NCBI GenBank assembly: GCA_019137255.1
Contig: WPDH01000026.1
Coordinates: 124,001-188,000 of the forward strand
Direction: 5' to 3'
From: Corinectria fuckeliana
Lineage: Eukaryota > Ascomycota > Sordariomycetes > Hypocreales > Nectriaceae
DNA: 64,000 nucleotides
The position numbers and the translations under genes are program-made. A model generated the notes under the pieces. The model made no database searches. It saw nothing but the letters and a program-made list of their open reading frames with translations, and had not been told where the DNA came from. Position 1 is the first letter of the stretch. Every line of letters begins with the position of its first letter. Below, piece after piece: positions 46,007-57,647 of the stretch.

Positions 46007-49000
46007 CGCGGCATAGCGACCGGCGTGTTGACGAGGAGGGGCGTGAAGTTGGGTGAGACGGACGGTTGGTGACGATGATGCAACCGCGTGGTGTTGTTGG
46101 CGGGTCAGCCATTATTAGTGGGCCCCCAATCAGTGGGCCCCAAGAACAGTGCGGGTTCTCGGCAGACTAACAGTGCCAGCAGTAGGACGGTACGTACCTC
46201 TTAAACAAGCCAGACTCCCGTCAAGTCGGCTGCGTGAACGCAAGACAACAACCAACATCACCATCCTACATTAACAGACACCTCAGCAGATACACTTCCG
46301 AAAGCCAATGCACATTAATTGGTCTCCGATTGGGTGCTAGGACCGCTGTCTTGCGGAATCTTTCATCTTCCAGCGGATCTGAATCCTGCTCGCCTGGTTC
46401 ATTTCAAATTCAATGCAGCCCTTCTAGCGCCTACCAACAAGAGCAAAGCTCTCTCCATGCTCAAGCTGCAATGACTTGCATAGCAAATTTGCTCTAACCA
46501 GATTCGGTTCGTCTCGTCCAGTCCTTCGTGTGCAAATATTCATCAAATTATTCACGTCGCCGTTTTCACGGGTTTGTGCAGCCAGATCAGTGCCATCCTG
46601 CCCCCTTTTCACTGTCCTCGATGACTTGTCAGATGCCTAGCCACCGCCGTATTAGGCCGTTAGGCATCATAGCTACATCATTTCAATAGACCTCAGCTTG
46701 GCAATATACTGACAAATGTCTACTTGTCAATATCTCTATCTGCCTTTGTTCGCTTTCTCGAAGCATACATGATATATCTATTGGCAAAAGAAATTTCTCA
46801 ATCAGGTGTCCATGTTTTATGAGTCGATCAGCGCCACGGTGCTATTCAAGGGCCCCTTGAAGCTCAAAACAATGCTTTCGGTGGGCTACTATAATCCTTT
46901 GCATGGGCGGCTTATGCCTCACGGCCATCGTTCCCGGCCAAGCGCTCGTTATTAATCGAACTGTCAATCATCGAGCCAACCTATCAAGACGTACGCGGTA
47001 TGCCTCACAGTCATCGCTACCAACAACGGTAGAGCCATTCATTCTTTACATCTCTCGTCATCATGTCTTCCTAGGCGTTGCACAAGTACTCTGTGTGCAT
47101 GTTGGGCCGCATTGTACTGTTGGATAGCCCAATGTTACGATTAACGAGCTCCGTTCGCGCCTTCACGGTCGGGTCTCCTAGCACAACATGATGAGCCAAC
47201 CAGTTTGCGAGAATTCTGCGAACCAGGGAACATTGCAGAAAGCAACCACTACCAGCTTCATGCCTTGGGCGAAGTTACAATTAGGTCCCCCAATGTGACA
47301 GTCGTAAGGCTCTAGGGAAAGTCCTAGATGTTGAGCCGCACTTCTTCGCTATAAATAAGTACCTAGACGAGAGCCTTGTAGGTGAGATTAAATTGGCTGC
47401 TAGTCCCCTTGATCTTCTTTTCTCGCTCTCATTCATGCACTCGGTCGAAGCTGACCGGGCGTCGTCGAATCACCCCTATCTTACAAATCCTCCCATCACT
47501 TCTAGGAATACGACGGCTTGGACGAAAATCCTTCACGATCACGACTCATAAGCCGCACGAATGCGGGATACGGACGCGTCATGTTCGCGGGGGCTCGACA
47601 GCAGCCTGAGGACACCACTGGTCGAAGCCACTGGCGAAACATACAACCGGCAGGCAACTAACTCAATGGATGAACGATGGATAACACGTCTGTCCGCAGA
47701 TGAAGGGCTGTGAAGACTTGAACAGAGAATTTCATGACAAGATCAAGCGAATCTTGTAATGGGGCAATCCGGCAGCTTTTTCTTTCATTTTCTCAAGTGA
47801 GAATACAGCCATGCAACAAATGGCATGCGCGTTTGGTCAAGTTGGCCGACGTTGATGCCTGCCCTGGGCTGTGCCCGTGTACTTGGTAGGTACGTACTAC
47901 CTACTGTTCTGGCTGCGAGTTGCGACTTCCTAAGCCACACCCGCAAGTCTCACCTCCTTCACCTCACCTCCACCTCCACCTCACCTCTATCTCCACCTCC
48001 ACCTGAACCTCAACATCCCTAACGAATCACATGGCTCGAACATCTTTCTCTTCCGTCTGCCAACTCTCTTGACTTGTACGGTCGTTATGTTTGCTTGTTT
48101 CCATCACAGACCTTTCATCGTGGCATCAATCCTGATCAATCCTGACGATGGCCTTGATAAGAGGTGTGGCGTCCGCCAAGGCTACGATTGGCCGTCTCAC
48201 CCATACACAAACCAAGATCTTCAGGGCGACATGCATACTGGTAGGTCACCATGCACACTCCCCTATGCGCAAAAAACCGCTGCTGCGCTGCATCACCAAG
48301 GCTCGTCGCCCTAAGCCCTACGCCCTACCATGACGAACCTCTTTTTGTTTCAACCGACTTCACTCCAGCCGACTCCGCTTCAACCTCTCGCCCTACTCAC
48401 CTGCCCGAGTATTCCATCCGGGTCTGTTCGATACAATCCGAGGGTCGCCGACGAGGCCCGGTCATCGCTGTCATTCGTCTCCGTCTCCGTCCCTCATTTG
48501 GGCCTATTTGACCTACGCTGCTGCCCCTCCGACCTACGACAATCCGCCTAACGACATCAAGCTCGTGACCGTCCATGGGCGTCTTATTGCCGACATATTC
48601 AAGCAGGGAAAAAATGCCTAGGCGAAAGTTTTCAAGTCTCGCGCCCTTTGCCTAATCGCCCGAGCAAACACATGCCCAGGGGCTGAGCAAACCCAGCGCC
48701 TCGAAGTTGCACTCCAGCATATTTGCCCGTCGCCCGTCCCGTCTCGTGTAGGCAGTGTCCGACTTTGCGCTTCCCAAGTTTGCAGCCTAGCAGAGAGAAA
48801 GGGAGAAAGCGAAATGACACGAAGTACTTCGCACACATGCTAAATTGCACAAACGGGGACCTTGTACCGAGGTCTGGCCCAGGTTTGTGCACTGTGGCTT
48901 CCATCCAAGGCTTTCCTCATGGAGCATGACGAGCTACTCCTCGAGAGCCTCAATCAAATCAATCTCAAATGCCCCGGTTTTCCCTTGCTTCCCAATGCTA

Positions 49001-49490
49001 TTATGGGCACTGGCTCCTCAAATTTCAAGGTGGCTCAGCCAGGATGCTCAGCTGGCCTTACTTTCTCCGAGAGGCCAGTCCGCTTCGTTTCTTGGACTGG
49101 CGATGCCGTCATTTCAAGGGCCCGAGTTCTGATCCCGTGGTTGATCACTAGGCATATTACTCCTGTCTCGAGTGAGGCATCTCCTTCTATTCCTCGACGT
49201 CCATCCAATCGATCAACGGTCGGCGAAGTTATCGACGAACCATTGACCTCTCTCTTTCCTCCTCGGGTGGCGCTGCCACAACAAGATCCACTCGGCGAGG
49301 GAATCGTGTTAGAAAATAACAGTTGAAACCCCAAGAGTTTGCTTGTGGGACTCCTACACCGGAGCACCTGCGCCTCGAAGGCAACTCCAGTGGTTGGATA
49401 TCGTGAGATGGGGCAATGTTTGACGGGCATCTGGGTTATGGAAATGACGATATAGGTAGGATCTGGGCCTGAAATGTGATTTGGAAAGGA
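46007..49490. other. Gene-poor region
   Basis: Nothing convincing was found in about 3.5 kb. It contains a CACCTC microsatellite (about 47945-48015). A plus-strand frame of 154 codons (48862-49326) lacks recognisable features and was not accepted. No tRNA was recognised. Confidence 0.4.
47945..48015 (+). repeat. CACCTC-type microsatellite
   Basis: Imperfect tandem units of CACCTC and CTCCAC run for about 70 bases in a gene-free region. Confidence 0.8.
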
Positions 49491-49498
49491 TATATAAA
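49491..49498 (+). promoter_or_regulatory. TATA-box-like element of the small zinc protein gene
   Basis: TATATAAA lies 145 bases upstream of the ATG at 49643. It is followed by a pyrimidine-rich leader (CTTCTCTTCAGCTCTACC) and a good start context (GTCAAAATG). Confidence 0.5.
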
Positions 49499-49642
49499 GC
49501 TCGACATCATGGCTGCTGCTTTTGCTAATCACTCAGCGAACACAAACCGCCTTCTCTTCAGCTCTACCTTACCAGAACAATCGTCAATCTTCCTATAACT
49601 TCACACTGCTTTAATTAAGAGCAATCATCCTCAACCGTCAAA

Positions 49643-49786
49643 ATGAGCAGCCCCGAACCTATCTGTATGTGGACGTGCCACCTGTGTTTATTTGACAACA
49701 CCCGCGCAAACCACGCAGCCTGCATCAATTGCGGTCACGTTCAATGCCGTTCGTGCTCCGAGAATTGGTTCTACGCCCAAGGTTAA
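49643..49786 (+). CDS. 47-residue CxxC zinc-binding protein
   Basis: A complete small frame reads MSSPEPICMWTCHLCLFDNT and ends in a TAA at 49784-49786. It holds two CxxC pairs, WTCHLC and ACINCGHVQCRSC, the arrangement of a zinc-ribbon or RanBP2-like knuckle, plus NHAACINCGH. It has its own TATA-like element, a CT-rich leader and a Kozak-like start, which favours a real gene over chance. I recall similar short Cys-rich proteins (begin MSSP, end shortly after RSC) in many ascomycete genomes, but their function is unknown to me. A later exon is possible, since GTTAAA follows CCCAAG, but is not needed. Confidence 0.6.
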   Translation: MSSPEPICMWTCHLCLFDNTRANHAACINCGHVQCRSCSENWFYAQG

Positions 49787-52415
49787 ACAGGACTGCCTAC
49801 GGGCATTGTGACCCGTTGACCTGCTCGCGTTCGAACTCGGGTGAACGAGACAACAAGCCAGGGACCATGATGAAGCTGGCGAACGAGAGCAGCCGTGGCT
49901 TCGATTCGACAATACGAATGCTAGAGAGATTAGACGACGCAAGTCACTGGGCACTGAGGATTTGTTTGAGCCATTTCGTTCGGTTGGCTGGCTTCACATT
50001 GTGCGCTCAACCATCGATTTCAAGCTCGGCAGGATTATGGGTTATCTGGGTCTGGCATTTGCAAAAAGTTGGCCAGTTTTGTCTTTCTTGCGCAACAGGG
50101 GCCAGAGAGATGGGTCATAGATGGGCGGGGGTCCACATCACAGTACGATGGATGTTCTCTTGTTTACTTCTCATTCTTTAGACTGGTTTTATTTTATTTT
50201 TATTTACGTGTTCTCACTTAGGTCTTTCGTTTTATATATAGATATATACATTAGGTACTTGGCAAATCTCTTTCACTCTCCTCGCTCTACTTTTGGTCCA
50301 TTTGTTGTGTCTCACCTCGTGCTAGCTGCCTCCTTACACAAAGGCACTGTAGCTTCACGGATGTCACAATGGATACCTCCCCTTGGTGAGTGTAGCTAAA
50401 GAGAAGAAAAGAAGCAGAAGAGCAAGGAACAAGGATAAGCAGCGTCGCACCTGGTTCCATCGTGACGTCAACGGAGTTTCCATGCCGTTAGAGTTCCAAA
50501 GGTCGTTGGTGGTCGTTGGCGACGTCGGACTGTGAATTTCTCCCCTGGTTTGTGACTGTGACGTCTGCAGCGCATTTCCGAGGTTCTGATTGATCAACTT
50601 TGTTTCTCGTATTGCTGCGGTCTACTTCTTTTTCAACGCTATCATTTGTAGTTTGGCCTTTCGGTGTGCGCCGGGGAGCGAAGACTCCGCCACACCTTTG
50701 TTGTACATGGCACTCACCAGCGGGACAGGAAGTGCAATTTCCTCCCTTTATTTTATTTTGTTTTAGGAATGGCTAGCTACACCCGAGGTAGAGGCCATGC
50801 TTTTACTAGGTGAGTGGTTAGCTAGTAGCTACTTGATGGAAGGTACATGTCTATCCATCTGTCCATCTATTCGTCTGGCCTGCTAACTTAGACAGCTTTC
50901 TGGTACGTGTGTCTGCTCTTGGGGATTTTGGAGCCCTTAGTGATAACCCCGGCCCGGCCGTTCCCGACATTAGACCTACCTCCACGACCTCCTCTCTCTG
51001 GCTTGAAACACTGGTCATTTTTTGTTCCCGCCTTCCCTGGATGCTAACAGATGTTGGCTTTTCAACCGTCATTCGTCTAGCGTGACGTAATGGTAGATAC
51101 CTGGCCAAGGCATTCCGAATCGTCTCGAATCGTCGTCTCCTTCCACAGCCACCATTGTTAGCAGGTCTCTTTTAAGACAATACACTCGACAAGTGGCTTC
51201 TTGCGGTAAAGCTTTTTAATATTATTAATAAATTTCTACTTATAGTTTTACGCAACTCATCCAGCAAAAACATTTGGAGATTCATGGTTGATGGAGGAAG
51301 ACCCCCAACCGTAGAATGCGAGCGGCGGGTCTCAGCATTTCGCCACTTACACAACGAAGCTCGCAAGCATCGCCTCTCACAAACATCTGCCACCTACCTA
51401 CCTACTGTGAACCCTCGTCGCAATGCTTCCCTGCTTGGAGAAGGCGTGATTGCCTCAAAGCCCCCCCCCAAAGCGACGACCAGGCTGGCGCACCGCATAC
51501 TCCCCCCATCCATCCCGTGGTTCCTAAGAGACATTCACCGCCAGTTAATTCCTCAGCTTCGAATCACATCCCCACCGGGCCCTCCTCCTCGTAGCGCTTC
51601 GACCGGTCCGCCGAGGCAGTTTCCCAGGCTGAGAAGAAGCGAGCAGATGTCAAAAAACACCAGCGGGAAGGGAGAGTGCGAACGAGGCAGCGGGGTCGGA
51701 TCGCCTTCAGAGAGCGGTGAACTCGCCGACATGCACTTTTCCGAGCATCGTGTACAGCCCGTATTTTCCATAGATTTAACCCACGAGATGCTCCACTGCC
51801 TCGGCATTGGTTGTGAAAAGGCTGGGTGTGATGAGGCAACTCCCGGGGTTTAGGTAGATAGGCGGTCTTGAAACTCTTCAACTCCAAGCTCCCAATCGAC
51901 GTGCTGGGCGGCCAGGTCACGATGCACGGCAAAATAACCAGTCGTGTTTTTACCACAGCCACTCTCACTAGCAAGCCCATGACGACATTACACTAAAAAG
52001 TCATCATCACATCGCTCACGGGCCTGAACTAGCAGAATAAACGAACGCGCCTCATCATATTTGCTGACGCGAGAAAGACGAAATACAAAAATTTGATCAG
52101 AGTGCCTTCGAAAACCCGGTGTAATGTACAATGCCAATCCGGTCTTCGCCGCAACGCCTTGGAAAACCAGGAAAAAGCAAAAAAAAATGACCGCGACGCA
52201 AAAGCATAGTGTTAAACCAAGCCCCCTCCCCCCTTGAAACCCCGGAATGTCAAAAGATTCCTTTCCTTCAGCCTAGTCCCTTCTACTAGAGTCCCTTCAC
52301 CGTGCCCCTCCTCGACCCACAATCCTCGTTTTCTCGTAGGCTCTGACACATGAGTCCCTATACTCACGCGGGTTTGTTCTTGATGCTGCCGTCGCTGTCG
52401 TTGTCGTTGCTGTGC
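49787..52415. other. Gene-free interval
   Basis: A plus frame of 189 codons (51284-51853) is Arg/Pro/Ser-rich with no motif and was left out. The last few hundred bases (52000-52415) are probably the ASH1 3' UTR. A C homopolymer lies near 51463-51470. Confidence 0.4.
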
Positions 52416-54990
52416 TCACTCAGCCTCTACGATGCGGATCTGCACCGCCCGCTCCAGCTCCAGGCCCTTTCGTGGGGAAGCTAGCTTCGTGATCGACTGC
52501 TGTACGCTGGCGACGGTAGCAACGGCAGGCGAACTCTTCGCAGCCTTCTTCGCCGCCGTCTTCTTCGCCAAAACCTTCTTCGCTGCTGGCGAAGTCTTCT
52601 TTCCGCCCTTGGCCGTTTTGCCATCCGTGGCAACGAGAGTGACACTCGAGGTCGTGGACGAGATGCGCTTTCTAGGCGACGTCGACGACTTGCCGTACGT
52701 CTTGATGATGCGCTTCGTGGTCGTCGTCTTCTTCAGCAGCCCACTGGCCGACGCCCGTCGCTTGGCTGGTGACTTGGCTGCCGCCTTCTTGGCCGTGACG
52801 GTCGACATGCCCTTCTTGAAGGCCGTGGCCGCCGTCTTGGCCACTTTGGAGCTGGCATTGGACAGAGAGCGCTTCACGCCTGTTGCGGGCTGGATCTTTC
52901 GCTTCTTGGCCTTGCTGCCGGCATTGGCTGCGTCGGCCTCGTCTCCGATCAGCTCCTTGAGCTTGCGCTTTCCAGCCTTGACCTTGGCCTTGACGGTGTT
53001 CTTGAGGTCAGCCTTCGGGGGCTTCACCTCGCGGGGCTTGGGGCCTAGGACGCCTCGGCAGTTGGGTTCTCCGCAGAGGCACTTCTGGACGTTCTTGGCC
53101 GAGAAGGGGTCAAAGTTGTAGTCGTACGTCAGCTCATCGCCCGTCATGATGGGCTTGTCGCCCGCGAAGAGGGCCATGCGCGGCTGCCCTGAGACGATCC
53201 ACTTGATCATCCTGCAGTTAGGGTTACAGCTGTGGTTTACGAACCGCGCGATGCTGCCCGTGGTGGCGTCGATGATCATGTTCTGGTCGAAGCTCATGAG
53301 ATAGTAGCACTGTCATGGCTGAGTCAGCAAACGTGAATCCCCGCGAGACTTACATGGCAAAAGTCAGCAGTATGCTTACCTCGTTGTCCTTGTACACTTC
53401 AGTCATGCGACGCTCGCACTCATCCTCTGTGATAATCTCGCCGGCGTACTCCATAATGATCTGGTTCGGCCTGAAGCAGCGATTGCTGCGGACTCCGTGG
53501 CCGCGGTCCGACGTCTTGATGACTTCAACACCCACACGATACTTGCCGCCCTTGGCCCGGCGGGCAGTCAGGTTCGCAAAAGCTCGGTTGGCGCAGTGCT
53601 GCTTACCCACGTTGCAGTTCATCTCATCGCACTCGTACAGCATAATTCTATTTTGGCAGCTCTCGCCACATCCATCCTCAGGCGTGCACACGCACTTGGA
53701 CTGATAGTCGTGAAAGTGCGGCGACTTTCGCCAGTAGTCTCTAGATTCGCCAATGAAGCGGTCTGGGAAAGACAGTTAGCTGAAGGTTTCAATGGTGCAT
53801 GATATAGCAGATAGACTCGTACTCTTGGTCATCTTCTTCCACTCGTCCGGCTTGGGCTGGCCTGGCGGGAGAGGGTTGCAGATGTTGTAAGGCAGTTTAA
53901 AGTCACGACCAGCAATGAGCAGGCGCAGGCCAGTAAAAATTGGCAGAGGCATCGTCTTGTTGACACGGCCACTGGGAATCAGCTCGGGGAGCTGGGCGAG
54001 ACTCTTCTTCTCCGCGACAGTCAGACCCTTTGAAATATCAATGGGAGTATCCTGGCCGGCATAGAGGCCCTTGTTGAGGTACTTCTTAACGCGGCGCTTT
54101 TTGAAGGCGAAATGCTCGGGTTCAGCCTCCTCGGGCTCTTCGGACGCTGGCTCGGGCTTGGATGCCTTTTTTGCGGGGGGTTCCGGAGCGCTAGGGTCGA
54201 TGTATTTCCCGTTGGCCCAGACGGTGTGGACCACCGGTTTGTCGTCGATGTGAGCGAACTCCTTGGTGTCCTGCAGGCGGCGGAGCTCACGCGTCATGTT
54301 AGACATGCCCTTGTCGACGGCCTTGCGACTGCGTTTGCCGAGGGCGGAAAGCTTGTTGGTCAAGGTAGTCACGGGGGCAGCGCCGGAAAGACGCGACGAG
54401 GAGCGCCTGGAGGCAGGAGACTCCTGCTGGCGCTGGCGGCGGGTGCGCGGCGAGTTGAGACGGCCTAGCGACCATTGGAGATCCAACGCGTCGATGCCAT
54501 CGCGTACGGCCCTCGTAGCGCGGGGAATCGCGCTGGAGCGGTCGTCACCGTCGACAAAGGTAACGCCGGAGATGGTCCGTCTTCGGTCGGCAACATCGTC
54601 GCCTTTGGCGCGCCGTTTGCCATGGCCGGCAGTGCCGCTCAATTGAGCGATATTGTAGACGGGCGCACTCACGCGAGCACGGCGAGGGCGGCTGACAGAG
54701 GGGGACGGATCGGCGGAGGCGGAGGTTGAGGCGGCGGCGACCAGCGCGGTAGGTGGCTCGGAGGATGCGAGTTCCAAGGAGGTTGCGGCTTCGGCTTCGA
54801 TGAGAACGGACGCGGAGACTTCCTCGGCGTCAACAGCAACATGAACGACGTCGCGCTTAGGAGAGTCGGAGTGCAGGCTCGCGGTGTCGGCGACGGTGGT
54901 CGGGGGCGTCGAGCTCGTGGACGCGAGATTGGACGAGTCGTCGGTGGCGCCGATTTCGAAGCTGCCCTCGGCGGACAGAACGAGAGCCAT
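52416..54990 (-). CDS. ash1: ASH1-type SET-domain histone H3K36 methyltransferase
   Basis: Three exons are inferred: 54990-53823, 53762-53380 and 53309-52416, giving 814 aa. In filamentous fungi ASH1 methylates H3 Lys36, mainly at poorly transcribed genes. Residues 1-390 are a disordered, basic and acidic mix. The AWS domain is at about 412-455 (CVCTPEDGCGESCQN, CDEMNCNVGKQHCANR). SET follows to about 590, with DRGHGVRSNRCF, IMEYAGEII, RFVNHSCNPNC (539-549) and ELTYDYNFDPF. Post-SET is KCLCGEPNCRG. The tail (about 610-814) is Lys/Ala/Ser/Thr-rich with KKTAAKKAAK-like runs, resembling a linker-histone tail. No WW or SRI domain is present, which separates it from the larger SET2. Catalytic residues look intact. 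Start context GAGCCATG read from the minus strand is the first ATG in frame. Confidence 0.93.
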
Positions 54991-56517
54991 GACGGCGGAG
55001 TAGAAGGTGCTTCCTGGAGCAGAGTAAGAACAGAAAAGGGGGCAAGAGGTTGGACGCGACGATTAGCGAGAGGGCATCCAGGGAGGCCGGCCAAGGGTCA
55101 ATATAGGATATGCGGGAGTGAGAGTGCGTTGCCTTTGGTGCGAGCGTGGGACGTGGACGGGATGGATAATAGCGGAAGGACTAGCAAACGCGCCGCGCCA
55201 GCCAGGAGCAGGAGCCAGCCGGGGTCGTCCTTGCCGGGTTATGTTAGGACGGGACTGAGTGCTAGGACTAGATGGAGTCTGGACTGCCCGCAGGTGGAGT
55301 GTGCTCTGGCGTAGTGTAGTGTATGTGTGCTTTCCAAAGCCACGAGCGCCCGGGGGACCACGGCAATTATAGGTGGCAATAACAACGCGAGAGAGAGTGT
55401 GAGAGAGAGAGCAGGCAAACAAAAAAAGGGGGCGATGAGGGGACGAGGGGAAAAGAGACAAGCACAAAACACAGGGCAAAGTGAAATAAAAATAACGGGG
55501 AAAGGGAGGTTCGGTCTCTTTGTTCCGTTCCGCAAGGTATATCGTCACGGTATTGCCGAAGCTTAACGCGAGGGGCAACAAAGAGGTCGCGTTTCTCGTG
55601 TTGGCGGGATAGCGAGATAAAAAGAGAAGAGAGAAGTAAGGCCTGGGGCACAGAAAAGAAGAGGGGGGGAAGAATGAGGGAGAGAGATGGATAGAGAGAG
55701 AGAGAAGAGAGAGGGAGCCGTGTGTACAAAAAGCCGGACCTCGTAGTAGTGGAGAGTGAGTGTGCAGGCTGGAAGGGAATAACTGCTGGCACACTTGACT
55801 TGGTGACGGGCACACAGGCGAGTGGCTGACTGACCGACTGACGGAAACTAGATACCTAGGTATCTAGGTAGTTGTGTAAGAGGGAAGAAGCAGATAGCCG
55901 GCTCCAGCGTGGGTTGAGCGGACGGGCCGGGGTTTGGTTTTAAAAAGAGAATGGCTGGGCGGCTTTTGGTCTTGAACTTGGCTAACAACCCAAGGTACGA
56001 CACGCCGCCAAACAGGGTACAGGAAGACATGGAAGACGGCTCGCCCGCTCTCACACTCACTCGTAGATAAATGATAGAATAATCCTCCTCACGCCACCTT
56101 GTCACTCGCCCTCGCGCATGCACTCTCCCGACAGCTTCGTCTTCAAGTCGGCTCTTGTCCTTGTATCCGTGGTATTAAGTAGTAGATACCTGCCTACCTG
56201 CCTACCTGCCTACCTACCTACCTTGCTTATAGAAATCACCGACAACCCAGGGTCCCCCCCATTACGCGGTGAAAACAGAAGTCCCTGGACAACGATACTC
56301 CCCAGCTCGGAAGCCAAACTCCAAGCCATCATGTACTAGACCATGCATCCTCAAATTCCCCTGTAGTCACACCAATCCGTGGCCATTCCGGCTCGGATAT
56401 CTATCGCCCAGTTCTAGATCCGCAGCCTCCCCCTTCTCCTCCACCACCTTGCTGCCAGCGACACCACCCTCCTCGACGCAGATACAACCCCAGCCATCTT
56501 AGCAAGCGCGCTATGCC
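54991..56517. other. ASH1 upstream region
   Basis: On the minus strand this is strongly CT-rich (TCTCTCTC runs at about 55380-55720), as in fungal promoters and 5' leaders. Open frames there are low-complexity Leu/Ser/Pro text and were rejected. A palindrome GATACCTAGGTATC lies near 55849-55862. CTGC/CTAC tandem units lie at about 56189-56223. Confidence 0.5.
56189..56223 (+). repeat. Tetranucleotide CTGC/CTAC repeat
   Basis: The unit CTGCCTAC is repeated, then CTAC units, over about 35 bases. It overlaps the window-wide TAGGTA/TACCTA word family. Confidence 0.75.
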
Positions 56518-57170
56518 TCATTCTTCCCGCCAGCAGCCCGCGTTGTCAGCAGGCAGCATCCTCCTTGTTGGGGCCTGTGAGCCCGTGGGCTGCGTCATGG
56601 CATAGACTTGCTTGTTGCCCACGAAGATGAGCGTAGAGTTGACCTAAAAAAGTGTACATTGATGAGTAAACGCACAGCTAGGCCGCACTCTCAAAGTACC
56701 AAGCTCGAGCAAGTTGGCGAGGTGGCAACCTGAAGATTCGAGGCCCCGCGCGGGAGAAAGGACACGCCAATTCGTCTATTCGTGAGGTCGTCGTGTTCCT
56801 TTCTCCCAGCTCGGGCGGTGGCAATGGGACATTATACCACGCCGCCACCATGTTTGTATATGAGCGACCATCTCACCTCCGACCACTTCAACTCAGCAAT
56901 ATCTAGCAGTACGGATTCCTCTCGTCGGGGGCCATAACGACGCCATTATAGCCTCGTCACAGGTAGACAGCCTCGTCCCGGATGGACAGTTTCGTCAAGG
57001 CTGAGCGCTTCTACGACGTCAAACATGCTGCGGCGTTTTTGCCGTGGCACGGTCGGCACAAATCCAAAGGATTCGTATGGAACGGCTACCTTGACTAGCT
57101 CACGCAGGCCAGGAAGCGCCCAACTGCAAAGAAATCCATCATACAGACCCATGCTCAAGACACACAAGCA
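56518..57170 (-). CDS. Possible small multi-exon gene, unrecognised
   Basis: A terminal exon at 56643-56518 (TTTTAG acceptor) reads VNSTLIFVGNKQVYAMTQPT and ends CWREE with a TGA. A donor (GAG/GTGAGA at 56877/56876) would join it in phase to ESVLLDIAELKWSE. The product fragment LLDIAELKWSEVNSTLIFVG reads well as protein. Upstream, a frame containing RELVKVAVPYESFGFVPTVP and FDVVEALSLDE (about 56946-57120) might be an earlier exon, but a TAA near 56945 must be spliced out. The start is unresolved. It lies between ASH1 and SFH5, both on the same strand. Family unknown; evidence is splice sites and composition only. Confidence 0.35.
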
Positions 57171-57647
57171 CAGACATCACGACGGCTTTGGTCAAAGAAC
57201 CGAGAATACAGTCCTCTCACCCCAATGTCACCACGTCTTACCCTTGCCCAAGACACTCAAACATCACAGCGACTTGGCCTTAAGACCAGAAAATAACAGG
57301 ACTCGAGAAGAGTATCTATTCCATATCTAACTAGGACAATAAGGCGTCCAGAGTCCAGAGCGGGGATCATGCGGCCCTCACCTCTCGGCGGGCGCGCACG
57401 CGAAATCAAGGGGGTATTGTTTTTGCCAGCGTAAACACACACACACACGCACACGCTTATTCTTAGGTCGCCGACCAGTCCATGGTTCCGCTAGGCAGCG
57501 AGCCCAGCAGAGACCACCCTGGCCAGGCTGCCTGCGGCCTTCTCCACCAACAGGCGCGAGATCAAGTCCAGTGAGGCGTTGGGTATGCTTCGTCTCATCG
57601 GCGTCCGAGTCTCCATCTCAAAGTCCAGGTCCTCCTCGATCGCAAGC
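57171..57647. other. 3' region of SFH5
   Basis: A CA dinucleotide stretch lies at about 57436-57455. No separate gene is supported. The minus-strand Arg/Leu-rich frame here is a shadow of the SFH5 3' end. Confidence 0.45.

Noticed and set aside
48862..49326. Plus-strand open frame of 154 codons
   Set aside because: No recognisable motif, and overlapping frames of similar length exist on both strands.
51284..51853. Plus-strand open frame of 189 codons
   Set aside because: Arg/Pro/Ser-rich text without domain pattern or splice structure. The other frames are equally open.
55063..55815. Minus-strand frame of 250 codons upstream of ASH1
   Set aside because: Leu/Ser/Pro/Phe low-complexity text encoded by CT-rich leader DNA. 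It is better explained as promoter or 5' UTR.
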